Of a DNA stretch of 64,000 bases, positions 22,474 through 34,863 are shown in pieces; within the stretch, counting starts at the first letter, position 1; each line of letters begins with the position of its first letter. Under the pieces are notes generated by a model that was not told the origin of the DNA, ran no database searches, and was given only the letters and a program-made list of their open reading frames with translations. The stretch covers positions 10,512,535 to 10,576,534 of the forward strand of contig NC_079209.1 in the NCBI RefSeq assembly GCF_026745355.1. Reading direction: 5' to 3'. A program made the position numbers and the translations under genes. Source of the DNA: Beta vulgaris subsp. vulgaris. Its lineage: Eukaryota > Streptophyta > Magnoliopsida > Caryophyllales > Amaranthaceae.

Positions 22474-22728
22474 CTCCCTCAGTTTCTTTATCATTCTCAC
22501 TTCAAATCTTGACACTATTCATACTTAGAGAGAACCTTCTTAATTTTTTTCAATTTATAGGAAAAAATATAGTCATGTGGGTTCTTGTTTGATTCATCCC
22601 AATTAGTACATTATTAATATTCAATCGTTATAATTTTTACTAATATATAATGAAAGATATTTAAGTTCAAAGATGTGCATTGGAAGATATGCACTGAAAA
22701 GTGAGAAAGATAAAAAAAACAGAGGGAG
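22474..22728. mobile_element. Stowaway-like MITE
   Basis: A 255-bp element flanked by TA on both sides. The ends are inverted repeats of about 30 bp: CTCCCTCAGTTTCTTTATC on the left and, on the minus strand from the right, CTCCCTCTGTTTTTTTTAT. CTCCCTC plus TA duplication is the signature of Stowaway elements, moved by Tc1/mariner transposases. No coding capacity. Confidence 0.88.
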
Positions 22729-24434
22729 TATCTCTTTATGAGATTTTTTTAGTCTCTGTTGTGTAGATCTTCTTCTCCCTTATATGAGTTGTGATTATGG
22801 TTTTTTTTTTTAGGTATGACAAATTATTCTTACTGGTTGAAGTTTGAGACTCAACATGACGGTATTGGAATCTCAAATGCGATTAACATTGCTCGATCAA
22901 GAATGTAATCTCAAACTATGTCAGAATGATAGACTTACTCATTAGTCGCTGATTGATTCAAAAAAAATATAAGGGAGTTGCGATGTATTGCTCGATATGA
23001 TTCATTGTAGTTTTTTTGAGAATGAATTTGATTAAATTTGTTTAATTATATCTTGTTTTTTAATATCTATTGTAGATGTCGTTTGGCGTTCAATTAATAA
23101 AATTTCTCAATCAATTTTTATTTTATTTCATAACAACTTGCCTTTTTATTTTATTGGAGGGGGACCGACTTGGCTAATTCGCCTAATCATAATGTGTATT
23201 GCATTATTTTGATAGTAACAAGTTTGATTTGAAATCATTAGGGTACAAAATCATTGAAATGTGTCTTCAGTATCTCCCTATACTGAAAGACTAATCCCTA
23301 ATCTACGTCCGCAGGTGGTCCTACGTAGTAAATATCAGAGAGGACAGAATCAGGAGTGGGTGTACTTAGTCCATCAAAAGAGGGATCGGATAATGGCAGC
23401 ACCCACTTTCAATGGCAAGGAAAATTGCACCCCTCAAAACATTGATTTCAGCTTTGCCTACTTTTTAGTCAGGGGGATGGACCAAATAGCCAAACTATAG
23501 TACTTCAATCATAAACAACGCATTATATGCTTATATTACTTATTTGATCATTAAAACCAAAAATTTCTTAACTTAGTTGTTAAGACTGATATGATGTGAA
23601 CGATAGGTCACAAATTTGAATTTCCTTCATTTTCTTAGTACTTTATACTGTCTTTATAGCTCATATAGATAAAAAAAAAAAAAAAAACAAACTTATTTAA
23701 TCATTAACTTGTTGTAACCATATAAGATTGTTTAAGCATAAGTATACCTACCTTGATTAATGCGGAAGCAATTAAGGTTTAATATGAGCCATTATATTAA
23801 AATCACCCAGTCATGCACTAGTATAAAAGTTTAATAATGTTTAATGTTCGGAGGAAAAATGTATAAATTTGCTATCATGAAATATGCTAAAAGAAAAAGT
23901 TATACATTGACAACATATAAAAGAATATACTTTAATTTATATATTTCATTCTATTTTTTTTACTTTTGACATTCAAGCCAAATGTCCATATAATGTTCAT
24001 TCAAGTTTCTTAGGCTTACTGTAACATCTTAATCATTATGAGATGCATAAAATATTTGATGAACAAGTGAAAAAAAAAAAAAAAAAACCGTGCTAGAGTG
24101 ACTTCATCGATGTAGAAATTGGTTGATTGTGAGTATACTTGTATTTTGGGATTAATATAATTGAGGTGATCAGACTAAACAATTTTCTACTCTAATCCTT
24201 TAACTCCAATGATTACTCTTAAATAATAGGTTTGATGGAATGCCTGCTTTTGTTTTTGATCTCTAGATCACTTTCGAAGTCACTTTAGCTCAACTACGAC
24301 GAAGTCTCGCATTGGTAAAATGATGCTAAATAATTTGTTTTGGCACGGTGACTCATGAAATGGCATATTTGGAGTTAGTAGGTAGACTAATTGTTTCTTC
24401 TTTGTTTTTGTTTCTTTCTGCTGAGATAGATTAA
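22729..24434. other. Intergenic stretch
   Basis: AT-rich, with A-runs near 23673-23690 and 24071-24087. A 79-codon plus-strand frame at 23261-23500 matches nothing I know. No gene is called. Confidence 0.55.
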
Positions 24435-25302
24435 GTGGGCATTTGGTTCAATGAAAGGGGAAAGAGATATGGTTTAAGAAAGAGAAATGGCTTTAAAAAG
24501 TAAAAGAAAACACTTTGTTAAAAAATGTTGTTTGGTTTGAGAACTTATCTTTCTCCTGTCACTATTTTTCCTCATTCTTCACCCCCCTCCCCTCCCAAGT
24601 ACCCCCACCCCTATCCTTCACCGCCGCCCTTTCACTACCGCACTCTTTCTGCCATCTATCAATGTCACCCTTTCACTGTCGCCTATCAACACTGCCCTTT
24701 CACTGTGGCCTATCAACAACGCCCAACACTACCTCCCCACCTCACCATCACCTCACCGCCTCCCCTCACCAGTTCCCATCCTTGCTTCTTTTCCTTCTCT
24801 ACCACCATTAAAGGCCGTATTTGAAGTTTTAAAGGTCGAATTTGATAAAAAAAAACTTCAAATTTGATGTTTTTATGGCTGAATTTGACCATCTAAAGCC
24901 ATAATCATTATTAGAGCTGGGTTTTTTCGAGTGGGTTTGGGTATTTCAAGGGGGTGGGGGTGACTAACTGGGTGATGGATTTATTTTTTCAGGTTGGGTG
25001 ATTTTTTTCGCGACAATTGGGGGGTGGAAATTTGTGGTGGTAGCGGGGTGGAAATTTGTGGTGGTTGTGTGGTGGGATGTTTCTAGTGTTTTAGATGGTA
25101 GGATGAGTGATTTCCGATTGGATGGTATCGTTGGCACGGGTGGCGGTGCTGTTGGTGAGGGTGCTAGGGTTTAGGTGGTCGTGTGGTGGTTCTGATGGCT
25201 AAACAAATATCAATAGATTAAAATGACTAAACAAATATCAAGAAACAGAATCAATAGATTTGTTTCACTTACCCTTTCTTTAAGCCCCCAACCAAACGCC
25301 CC
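24435..25302. mobile_element. Tourist-like (PIF/Harbinger) non-autonomous element
   Basis: The left end GTGGGCATTTGGTT and the right end (minus strand) GGGGCGTTTGGTT form inverted termini, flanked by TAA at 24432-24434 and 25303-25305. TAA plus a GG-CGTTTGGTT end is typical of Tourist-like elements. At 868 bp it is long for a MITE. It contains a pyrimidine-rich block (24570-24800) whose short open frames are low-complexity. Confidence 0.75.
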
Positions 25303-27723
25303 TAATTGTTTCTTTGTCGATGAATTAAGTACCTATTATTCTTATGATTATAAGGTATTGGTATGATATATTTATTAAGTAACAATCGGTATCTGTCAAA
25401 AAATCTTGAAATTTTAGACTTTTTTACATTTGCGCACTAAATTTTTTACCTAGCTGCTTCAGACTTTTCACTTACCCTCCAAACTCCAAAGTGGAAAGTG
25501 AAAAGACAAAAATTACTTTAACCCTTTTGACACCTTTTTATTTTGCAATTTGCATTTTATTAAAATTTCAAAATTTATGTAACTTACTTTATGAAATGTA
25601 TGTGATGAATCCAATTTTTCAAATTTCAATGATTCAATCATCAGAAAACATTATAAACCAAAATCAGGAAAAAATTGATAGAGTATATTATATAATAATC
25701 GGATTGGACTGAATTCGGACTCCATAAATATTTTTGGGACTAGACTGGACTGAACTCATAAAAAGTTTGGATCGGATTTAGACTCAATTTTTTGAGTCTG
25801 AAATACTTTGGACTGGATTTGGATTTGGCAAAGTCCAATCTAGTCCAATCCACATACACCCCTATTCTTTACTACTATCTTTATTTCTTTCTAATCTATA
25901 TAATTTGATTTTTATATTTGCCGGCACAGAACTTGGACCATTAATATATTATATTTACTTATGAATACGTAATGATTATTAAAAGTTGATATTTGGAAAG
26001 TATATGTTAAGACGAATGGTATCAAAGTGGATTACTTCCTTCGTTTTTTACATGCTATATTTTCTATAAATGAATGTTGTTTTTTACTTGCTGACATAGG
26101 GAAATTAGATTGTGACTAATCTCCTAATAGTCAAACAAAACCTAATTACACAACTACACTATGTAAAGTGGTAAGTAATGGTCGAAATCTATAAGGAATA
26201 GCGAGAAAAACACTAAGATTAGTAATTGTTGCAAGCTAAATCAAAGATTTGGCAAGATGATTGGTTTACTAGATTAAGAAATAAAATAATTAATTAATTA
26301 GGACCTCAAGAAGCGCTATATGATTAGACAAGAAATCAACTGAGAAGAACATTGGGAGAAAGGGATAAACACCATCCAATCATGATTTAGGCAATTAGAC
26401 GGGTGAATGATAAAGAAAAGAAACCAAGCAAATAATTGAGGTTATTTACTTTTACCTAGTTCTGAGCCCTCTCTTAAGGGTGCTTAAAACTTCCTAGATC
26501 ACACATTTAAGCCACTCTCATGGTTCCAAATATACAACCAAGGGATAAGCACAATGTCAACTCACAAAATCCTCACTCAAATTTCACTCTCATGAGTAAT
26601 TAAGCAAGATATTAGCATAAATATCAACCTTAATCTCCTCTCTCAATTTGACTAATGCATCAATGAAACAAACATCTAAGTGATCAACTAGAATGCAACC
26701 AAATAGTAATCATGGTATTAAATAATTAATAAGCCAATCAAACCGCTAACTTCATATTCAAATACTCAAATCAATCAGGGTTGAGTTTTCACCCCAATCC
26801 CTAACTAATTAACTGCTCACTAAGCATAATAGTATTACCAATAAAAGGGGAAAATAAATCAAATATACCAACCAAAGCAAGCAGCACCAGATTTAACACA
26901 AAATTAAGCCAAAGAACTAAAATCTAAATATGGATTAAACTAAGTAAACAAAAGTTAACTAAACAATAAAAATAAAAGTATAAAAGGTAGATAGAAGAGG
27001 AGATATTACTTAAAACATGAAGAAGAAATGAAGATCTTGCAACAACAATTTTGGCCATAATCCAAGCTAGAAAACCTTTAACATCTACTTTTTCTCTATA
27101 GACTTTCACTTTCTCTCACTAGATTAAACTAAAAACTCTCCAAAAAAGATAATCTGGAATAAAAGCTAATATGTCATTAAGTGGATAGAGTATTTATATT
27201 ATTACATAAATATACTAAAAATAGTGTTTGATCAAGGAAAGGTCGAGAAAATAACAAGGAGCGCATGTACCTAACAAAAGTAGGCGATGGAGCGAGCGCT
27301 CCTTGCTAGCTCATGGGTCTCTCCAAGCTCTCTGCCAATTGGTTAGGTGTACAGCTCAAGAGGAGCGCCTCCTCTATGAAATGTAGCGCCTGCTCCAAGC
27401 AAAGATGCGCCAGGAGTATTTGTTTAATAGGAGCTTCTGGGTTGCTCTAACCAGCTGCTTCTCTTGATGTCCCTTAGCATGCATAAGAGGGCATGCTTCT
27501 ATTTCCTACGAAGTGACTGCTCCTCTCTTCTCCATGCTAGGAGCCCCAGCTCCTAGGTAGCTCCCTTCTCGTTCTAAACTCCCTACCTCAATCTACCATG
27601 GTGTAGGACTTGTAGCAGTGCCCGCTCCTCCCTTTTTTTTACTATTTTTTTCTCAAAAATCAACACTAAATAAAAATATTATTGATCAAAGGGGAGGGGG
27701 AAAAGTCAAGGAATCCTAAATAC
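25303..27723. other. Intergenic stretch with unassigned repeats
   Basis: No gene is recognised. 25690-25860 is built from variants of GGATTGGACTGGA and its complement. A lone Stowaway-like end (ACTTCCTTCGTTTTTTAC) lies near 26032 without a partner. 26100-27660 reads like transcript-like dispersed repeat on the minus strand but has no coding motif. Confidence 0.5.
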
Positions 27724-27725
27724 TA

Positions 27726-27954
27726 CTCCCTCCAGTCTTTATTAGTTTACCCATATTCCTTTTTGGGATGTCCCTTATTAGTTTACACCTTTCTTTTGTT
27801 CTATTTTTGGAATGGGACCACTAACTTTTCATCACACATACATTCAACTTTAATATAAAATAATAGTTTCTCTTTCTTTCTATGACCCACAACATTATTT
27901 CTCCTAAAAACTCTGTGCAAAAAAAAGGGGTAAACTAATAAAGACCGAAGGAAG
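27726..27954. mobile_element. Stowaway-like MITE
   Basis: A 229-bp element between TA dinucleotides (27724-27725 and 27955-27956). Ends: CTCCCTCCAGTCTTTATTAG on the left and CTTCCTTCGGTCTTTATTAG on the minus strand from the right. AT-rich interior, no coding frame. Confidence 0.88.
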
Positions 27955-28169
27955 TAATTAGCACGCACCACTAAAGGATGAAAATGAGGAAATTGGAGCA
28001 AGAAAGTGCACTTAAATGCAAAAATAGCATGCAAAAATTATCAAAATATGAACATGTGTGAGAGTAAATTCTCAATCATCACTTGCTACCTTTTGTTTGA
28101 GAAATTACTTGCTACCTTTTTGTTTTTATTTTATTTTGTCATCTTCCCACTTATAACTCGCATATATCT

Positions 28170-28600
28170 CACAACAAGAATGTTAGGGTTTAGCGTCCGA
28201 CCAAATCGGACGGTAAAAATGCGGAGTCGGACGCTAAAGTAATTAGCGTCCGACTACGGACGCTAAACAGCTGATGCAAAACACCTGGTCGCTAATGGCT
28301 AACTTAGCGTCCGCGAGACGGACGTTAAAATTTAGCGACCGCGTTTGAACTTTTAACGTCCGTTACCGTGTCTGACGCCAACTAGCGTCGGTTTGAAGTG
28401 GCGGACGCTAGTTAGCGTCCGTTTTGGCGGACGCAAATTACCGTCCGCTGCCTTAAGCGGACGCTAGTTGGCGTCTTCTTATCGGACGCTAACTGTACCA
28501 GACGGTCGCTATTGCCTCGACCTTTTCTATGGATCCAATGACTTTTAGCGGACGTTAATCTCCAATGGCGGACGCTAATTTCTTTTTTTTTTTTTAATAA
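28170..28600. repeat. Subterminal repeats, left end of CACTA element
   Basis: Many direct and inverted copies of the core GCGTCCG/CGGACGC and GACGCTAA, spaced 15-30 bp. Such clusters bind the element's regulatory protein in CACTA elements. Confidence 0.85.
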
Positions 28601-28832
28601 TTGTAATTGAATAGTTTTTAACCTGTTTCGTTTTCCAATCAAATATATACTCAAGCTGTCCGCTAATGCGCCGAATTCTGCACTAATGACCTGTTTGCAT
28701 TAAATATAAATTCATAAATACACTAATATAAATTCATACATACATAAAAATAAGTTAACGGTTTTAACTAAATTATATGTTTTCACGTTCCGAAATATAA
28801 ACAAGATAGATAGTGCAAGCTAATGTAGGATC

Positions 28833-29288
28833 CTAAGTCGCACACGCATCACCATCGCCGGTGGGGGGGTCTCGAGGCCCGGGAGGGGGGAATGAACCAC
28901 CACACTGGCTCATCATCTGGCTGTATGTCTCCATAGTGGCCCTCATCTGCGTCAGGTACTCATCATACACCCTGCGATCCTCCTCTCTCTCCTTTTGCCT
29001 GGCGATGCGTTCCTCTTCTATCACCTTCTGCATCCGCTCACGTTCTCTTTGCATCTCGGCTCTCTCTTCCTCAAACTTCGCAGACAACTGAGAATACATG
29101 GAAGGAGTGCAACTGGAGGACGAACTACCTCCTCCCCTCGAAGACCTCTCAAAATAGAGGTTTGCACTCGTCCCCAAACCAGGAACCCACCCTTTCTTTC
29201 TGCCACCAACAGTCTCAAAGAAAATCTGGTTCGGGGCCTTGGTTTCACCTCTTTCTTCACATTGAGCAAGAGTTTTGTCATAACTTTC
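28833..29288 (-). pseudogene. Transposase_24-like C-terminal exon of CACTA element
   Basis: The minus-strand exon begins after TTCTTGCAG (acceptor AG at 29290-29289) and ends at a stop at 28833. It encodes ESYDKTLAQCEERGE, IFFETVGGRKKGW and LGTSANLYFE, which resemble the end of plant Transposase_24 proteins. A long Glu/Arg-rich coiled coil and a Pro/Gly-rich tail follow. The frame also stays open upstream into the first array monomer, to an ATG at 29375. No N-terminal exons are visible; the tandem array occupies their expected place. The protein would be the DNA-binding partner of TNP2. Probably a truncated gene. Confidence 0.65.
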
Positions 29289-29302
29289 CTGCAAGAATGG
29301 AT

Positions 29303-31235
29303 TAAGCAAGTTTAAGACACTTAGCCAATCAATATGAGAAAAACTAAGCCATTTCGAGCCTTTTTTGGGTTTCATGTTCCTATAATCCTACTTCTATGCC
29401 TATTTCAAGTTCTAATGGCTCATGCAAGTCCTAAAATACTCATTTAAACTTTCTACTACTTGGTTGTATGATTCTAAGCAAGTTTAAGACACTTAGCCAA
29501 TCAATATGAGAAAACTAAGCCATTTCGAGCCTTTTTTGGGTTTCATGTTCCTATAATCCTACCTCTATGTCTATTTCAAGTTCTTATTGCTCATGCAAGT
29601 CCTAGAATACTCATTTAAACTTTCTACTACTTGGTTGTATGATTCTAAGCAAGTTTAAGACACTTAGGCAATGAAAATGGGATAAACTAAGCCATTTCGA
29701 GCCTTTTTTGGGTTTCATGTTCCTATAATCCTACTTCTATGCCTATTTCAAGTTCTAATGGCTCATGCAAGTCCTAAAATACTCATTTAAACTTTCTACT
29801 ACTTGGTTGTATGATTCAAAGCAAGTTTAAGACACTTAGCCAATCAATATGAGAAAAACTAAGCCATTTCGAGCCTTTTTTGGGTTTCATGTTCCTATAA
29901 TCCTACCTCTATGTCTATTTCAAGTTCTTATTGCTCATGCAAGTCCTAGAATACTCATTTAAACTTTCTACTACTTGGTTGGATGATTCTAAGCAAGTTT
30001 AAGACACTTAGCCAATGAAAATGGGAAAAACTAAGCCATTTCGAGCCTTTTTTGGGTTTCATGTTCCTATAATCCTACTTCTATGCCTATTTCAAGTTCT
30101 AATGGCTCATGCAAGTCCTAAAATACTCATTTAAACTTTCTACTACTTGGTTGTATGATTCAAGCAAGTTTAAGACACTTAGCCAATCAATTTGAGAAAA
30201 ACTAAGCCATTTCGAGCCTTTTTTGGGTTTCATGTTCCTATAATCCTACCTCTATGTCTATTTCAAGTTCTTATTGCTCATGCAAGTCCTAGAATACTAT
30301 TTAAACTTTCTACTACTTGGTTGTATGATTCTAAGCAAGTTTAAGACACTTAGCCAATGAAAATGGGAAAAACTAAGCCATTTCGAGCCTTTTTTGGGTT
30401 TCATGTTCCTATAATCCTACTTCTATGCCTATTTCAAGTTCTAATGCTTATGCAAGTCCTAAAATACTCATTTTAACTTTCTACTACTTGGTTGTATGAT
30501 TCTAAGCAAGTTTAAGACACTTAGCCAATCAATATGAGAAAACTAAGCCATTTCGAGCCTTTTTTGGGTTTCATGTTCCTATAATCCTACCTCTATGTCT
30601 ATTTCAAGTTCTTATTGCTCATGCAAGTCCTAGAATACTCATTTAAACTTTCTACTACTTGGTTGTATGATTCTAAGCAAGTTTAAGACACTTAGCCAAT
30701 GAAAATGGAAAAACTAAGCCATTTCGAGCCTTTTTTGGGTTTCATGTTCCTATAATCCTACTTCTATGCCTATTTCAAGTTCTAATGGCTCATGCAAGTC
30801 CTAAAATACTCATTTAAACTTTCTACTACTTGGTTGTATGATTCTAAGCAAGTTTAAAACACGTAGCCAATGAAAATGATAGAAACTAAGCCATTTCGAG
30901 CCCTTTTTTGGGTTTCATGTTCCTATAATTCTACTTCTATGCCTATTCAAGTTCTAATGGCTCATGCAAGTCCTAGAATACTCATTTAAACTTTCTACTA
31001 CTTGGTTGTATGATTCTAAGCAAGTTTAAGACACTTAGCCAATCAATATGAGAAAAACTAAGCCATTTCGAGCCTTTTTTGGGTTTCATGTTCCTATAAT
31101 CCTACCTCTATGTCTATTTCAAGTTCTTATTGCTCATGCAAGTCCTAGAATACTCATTTAAACTTTCTACTACTTGGTTTTATGATTCTAAGCAAGTTTA
31201 ATACACGTAGCCAATGAATATGAGAAAAACTAAGC
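29303..31235 (+). repeat. ~172-bp tandem array with alternating A/B monomers
   Basis: Eleven full copies and one partial copy start with AAGCAAGTTTAAGACAC at 29303, 29476, 29647, 29819, 29991, 30162, 30333, 30503, 30674, 30846, 31017 and 31189. Type A has CTTCTATGCC and CTAATGG; type B has CCTCTATGTC and CTTATTGC. They alternate A-B-A-B, a ~343-bp higher-order unit, broken once at 30674-31016 where two A-like units adjoin. The array sits between the TNP2 gene and the Transposase_24-like exon. Confidence 0.93.
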
Positions 31236-31296
31236 GATAAAATGACAAACACATTGTCTTACAACAATAGCAAACTACATAAGGTAACAAAATACA

Positions 31297-31998
31297 CTAA
31301 ACGTCATCAAACAAATCATCATCGTCATCATCATCGTCACTCAAATCACCAGTCTCGTCGCTGCTTTCATAATCACTTGGTTCTCCTTGTTCATTCGGCG
31401 CCTCAAATTCCATGATCTCATCATTATTGTTGTCGTCACCAGCATCATAATCTGGTATCTCATCCGGAGCACAAAGAACTGCAGCGTATCAACTCTTTCC
31501 TCCTGGAGAACATCCAAATCAACCGGGGCATCAACTTCGGACCTTGCCTTCGTTTTAAACACAGCCCACCATTGCAGTTTATCCCTCCTAAGACTGGGAT
31601 ACGGCGCGTAGTATACTTGGCTAACTTGGTACGACAATACAAACGGATCATATTTTGGGTATTTCTTGGTGTGATTGACTTCCACAAGTTTGTACTGTTC
31701 ATGAATGTTCATACCCTTGTCCGAGTCCATCCAATTGCACTTGAACAAAATTGTCTTATAAACAGCCAAATTACCATGGTACACCAGTTCAATAACCTCC
31801 TCCAAAATGCCAAAGTAATCAGCTCTATCAGCAGCTTGTACACATACACCATAGTTCATAGTTGACTTATTCTTGCCATATTCCTGTGTATGAAAGTTAT
31901 ATCCATTCACAAAGAACTGATTCCACGTTCTCACTTGTCTGGAAGGACCCATAGCAAGAGCTCGAGTGACATCGTCACTTGTCATGGCACCAAGGACC
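31297..31998 (-). pseudogene. TNP2 gene 3' exon: DUF4216 and acidic tail
   Basis: After an acceptor (CAG before GTCCTTGGTGCC, near 31999) the minus strand encodes FVNGYNFHTQEYGKNKSTMNYGVCV, shortened here to its core NGYNFHTQEYG, and CNWMDSDKGMN, typical of DUF4216 in plant CACTA transposases. A frameshift near 31470 separates this from a very acidic tail (DDDDDDDD) ending at TAG 31299-31297. An alternative frame ends at 31341. The role of DUF4216 is unknown. Confidence 0.78.
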
Positions 31999-32075
31999 TG
32001 ATTTTAGGAACTAAGTTAGTTCATGAAGGAATCTCAATGGTTATAACAAATAATGTACGAAACTCACATTTGTCT

Positions 32076-33141
32076 TGAACCAACTAGGGAACTCGGCTTT
32101 GCATTTGCTCCACACATCATCCTTAGCAATGTTCGGTCTTGAATTGACAATATAATCCTCGAATCGCCTTGAGTAAGTAATGTCACACACGTTAGGCAAA
32201 GGACAAGTAGAATGTAACACAATGGGTCTACAACTTCTCACGAAATTACCTTTCATAATCACTTAAGATGCCACTGTTTGCAAGTACGTAAAGATGTGCT
32301 CGATCGTACTCCTTGTCTTGCAACCATCGCAAACGTCCATCTGTTCCCGGTCGACCGCAGTCTTCCCTGAACAACTCGGGGACACCAAGACCATGTGTGC
32401 TAGCGACATCAGGATTAACATTTCTTCCTAAGTCCCTTGATTTTGTGTCAACCCCGGGCTGAAAGTAGTTGGAGCAGAAGTTCGCTATCTCCTCAGTTAC
32501 GTAGGCATTGCATATTGAACCTTCAACACGTGCTTTGTTTCCCACTTTACGTTTTAAGTGGTTAAGCAACCTGTCCGTAAGGTGAGGATTAGCATTTTAT
32601 GTATGAATTCAGTATTGTATGACACTTAAAACAAATTCAATTACCTTTCGAAAGGGTACATCCATCTATACTGGACGGGGCCACCAACTTTTGCTTCATA
32701 AGGCAAGTGAACCGGCAAGTGCTCCATTGAATTAAAAAATGATGGAGGAAAGATTTTTTCCAACTTGCATAAGATCTCAGCGATGTTGTTCTCTAAGCGC
32801 TTCATCTCACTGACTTTGATTGTGGACGCACACAAGTCTCGAAAGAATTGACTTATTTCGGTTATCGCCTTCCAAACATGCAAAGGAAGCAATTCTTTTA
32901 GACCAACCGGCAACAGCCTCTCCATGAATACATGACAGTCATGGCTCTTCAATCCTTGCAATTTACTACAACTAAGATCCACGCATCTACTCAAGTTCGA
33001 TGCAAAGCCATCTGGAAACTTCAAGTCACGTACCCACTCACAAAATACCTTTTTCTGAGCCTTGTCGAGTGTGTAAGGTGCTTTAGGCTTGGCCAAATTC
33101 CCCACACCATCATCAACAAGCTCCAGTTCCCGCGTTTGCAA
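32076..33141 (-). pseudogene. TNP2 gene middle exons: DUF4218 region
   Basis: The minus strand encodes LPVGLKELLPLHVWKAITEI and HLPVHLPYEAKVGGPVQYRW, then MYPFER, followed after a ~70-nt intron (32640-32571) by HLKRKVGNKARVEGS and EEIANFCSNYF. This is the DUF4218 pattern. The next part (CRPIVLHST, RRFEDYIV, WFKTN) leads to a donor GTGAG near 32074. There is a one-base shift near 32246. It belongs to the same transposase gene as the flanking segments. Confidence 0.8.
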
Positions 33142-34376
33142 ACACGTGCCATATCCTTTCTTGCACTAAGGGTGTCTGAAGTTTGACCCTTCACATCCAT
33201 CACAGTGTTAATGAGTTGGTCGAAAAAATTCTTCTCAACATGCATGACATCTAAGTTGTGACGGATAATCAAATCTTTCCAATATGGAAGCTCCCACAAA
33301 ATATTCTGTTTCAACCAACCTTTTTTATCCTTCTTCAATCGGTTCAGCGCCTCGGGACCATCAGTTGCTTTAGGTAAGTCCTTCACGCACTGCCACAGTT
33401 CCTCTCCAGACATTATGTGAGGAGCTACGCCATTCTCAACCCTATTCTTACAAAAAGCAGTCTTATTCCTTCGAAATGGGTGGTCAGAATGAAGAAATTG
33501 TCGATGACAATCGAACCATGTCACTTTACCCCCATGTTCAAGCCAGAATGCCTTGCTTTCTCCATGCAATAAGGACATGCCTTCTTTCCAGCAGTAGACC
33601 ATCCGGACAACATACCATACGCAGGAAAGTCACTAATTGTCCAAAGCAACGATGCTCGAAGGTTGAAATTTTGCTTCCTTGAAACATCATAGGTCGTAGC
33701 CCCAATATGCCACAACTGCTTCAACTCTTCAACTAGAGGCTGCATAAACACATCCAAGTTTCCTTTGGGATTTTTAGGTCCCGGAACGAGCAAAGAAAGA
33801 AACATGAATGGTTTCTTCATGCACATGGATGGAGGCAAATTGTATGGTGTGAGGATAACTGGCCAGCATGAATATTGCCCTCCAAACTTACCATATGGAG
33901 AAAATCCATCGGTGCACAGCCCGAGTCTAACATTTCGAGCCTCGGCGGCGAAATCGGGAAAGGTTCTATCAAAGTGTTTCCATGCTTCACTGTCACTTGG
34001 ATGTGCTAAGGTACCCTGCATTCGAGGATTGTCGGCATGCCATGTCATTTTCTCAGAGATATTTTAGTTGCAAACAACCTCGCAACCTCGGTGTGATTGG
34101 AAAGTACATTAACACTTTTGCAGGAATAAGTTTGCCCTTAGAAGTTTTCTTGTACCGATCACTACCGCATACACTACATTTATCTAAGTGAGCATCGCCC
34201 TTCCAAAACAACATACAACCTTTAGGACATGCATGTATCCTCTCATGACGAAGCTCCAAACCCTTTAGAACTTTCTTTGTGTCGTAGAAAGTTCTTCCCA
34301 TGTTGTTGTTCTGGGGTATCACCTCATTCAAAAATAAGAAAACCATCAACACACCTGTGTGGTAGGTTATACTCAC
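33021..34376 (-). pseudogene. TNP2 (Transposase_21) catalytic region
   Basis: The minus strand encodes HERIHACPKGCMLFWKG and CSVCGSDRY (zinc-binding part), NVRLGLCTDGFSPYGKFGG, PYNLPPSMCMKKPF, and WTISDFPAYGMLSGWSTAG, then ACPYCM and NLDVMHVEKNFFDQL. These are diagnostic motifs of the CACTA transposase that cuts element ends in the nucleus. Indels near 34050 and 33520-33600 break the frame. The gene starts at 34863 and ends at 31297. By motif content it is close to full length. Confidence 0.88.
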
Positions 34377-34385
34377 ACTTTAAAC

Positions 34386-34863
34386 TTATGATTCTAGAAG
34401 CCATCTCCAGCACGGACATCTTGCTCCCTTCATACAAGGGATTCTCGGCCGCCTTAAGAAGGTCAAAAAACTTCTTTGCTTCACCATTTGGTTCTTCTTC
34501 AACTGAGTTTGAACGGCAAGCATGGCATGATCTTCAGTATTCCCTAAAGCATCCACAACCATATCCACATATGGATTTGACTGAGAGAAGATGAGGAGGA
34601 CCCCGTAGCACGTTCACCATGACATAACCACTCAAAGTAATTCGGTTTTAAAACCCTTACTGTACAAATGTACTTTGACCGTGTCCATCCAAATAACGCA
34701 AGTTATTACACCTCATGCATGGACATTTTATCTTATCACCGTCATTTAAATGAGTATGTTGTAAACAAAACTCAATGAACTTATCAACTCCTTTCACATA
34801 CTCAGTTCTAAGGGTACGCCCATCAAGTCTTTCATACATCCAGCTACGTTCCTTCCTTTTCAT
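34386..34863 (-). pseudogene. TNP2 gene 5' part: transposase-associated domain
   Basis: ATG at 34863 opens MKRKERSWMYERLDGRT, then YVKGVDKFIEFC and DKIKCPCMRCNN, the zinc-binding transposase-associated domain found at the start of plant TNP2 proteins. The frame stops near 34657. A later segment (VDALGN, and in another frame KFFDLLKAAENPLYEGS, SRIISLKCEYNLP) continues toward the catalytic region. Several frameshifts are needed to follow it. Confidence 0.78.

Noticed and set aside
23261..23500. 79-codon plus-strand frame as a host gene
   Set aside because: No domain, no splice or promoter context, and an AT-rich intergenic setting.
29303..31235. CRISPR or gene family array
   Set aside because: Head-to-tail ~172-bp satellite-like units without spacers or coding.
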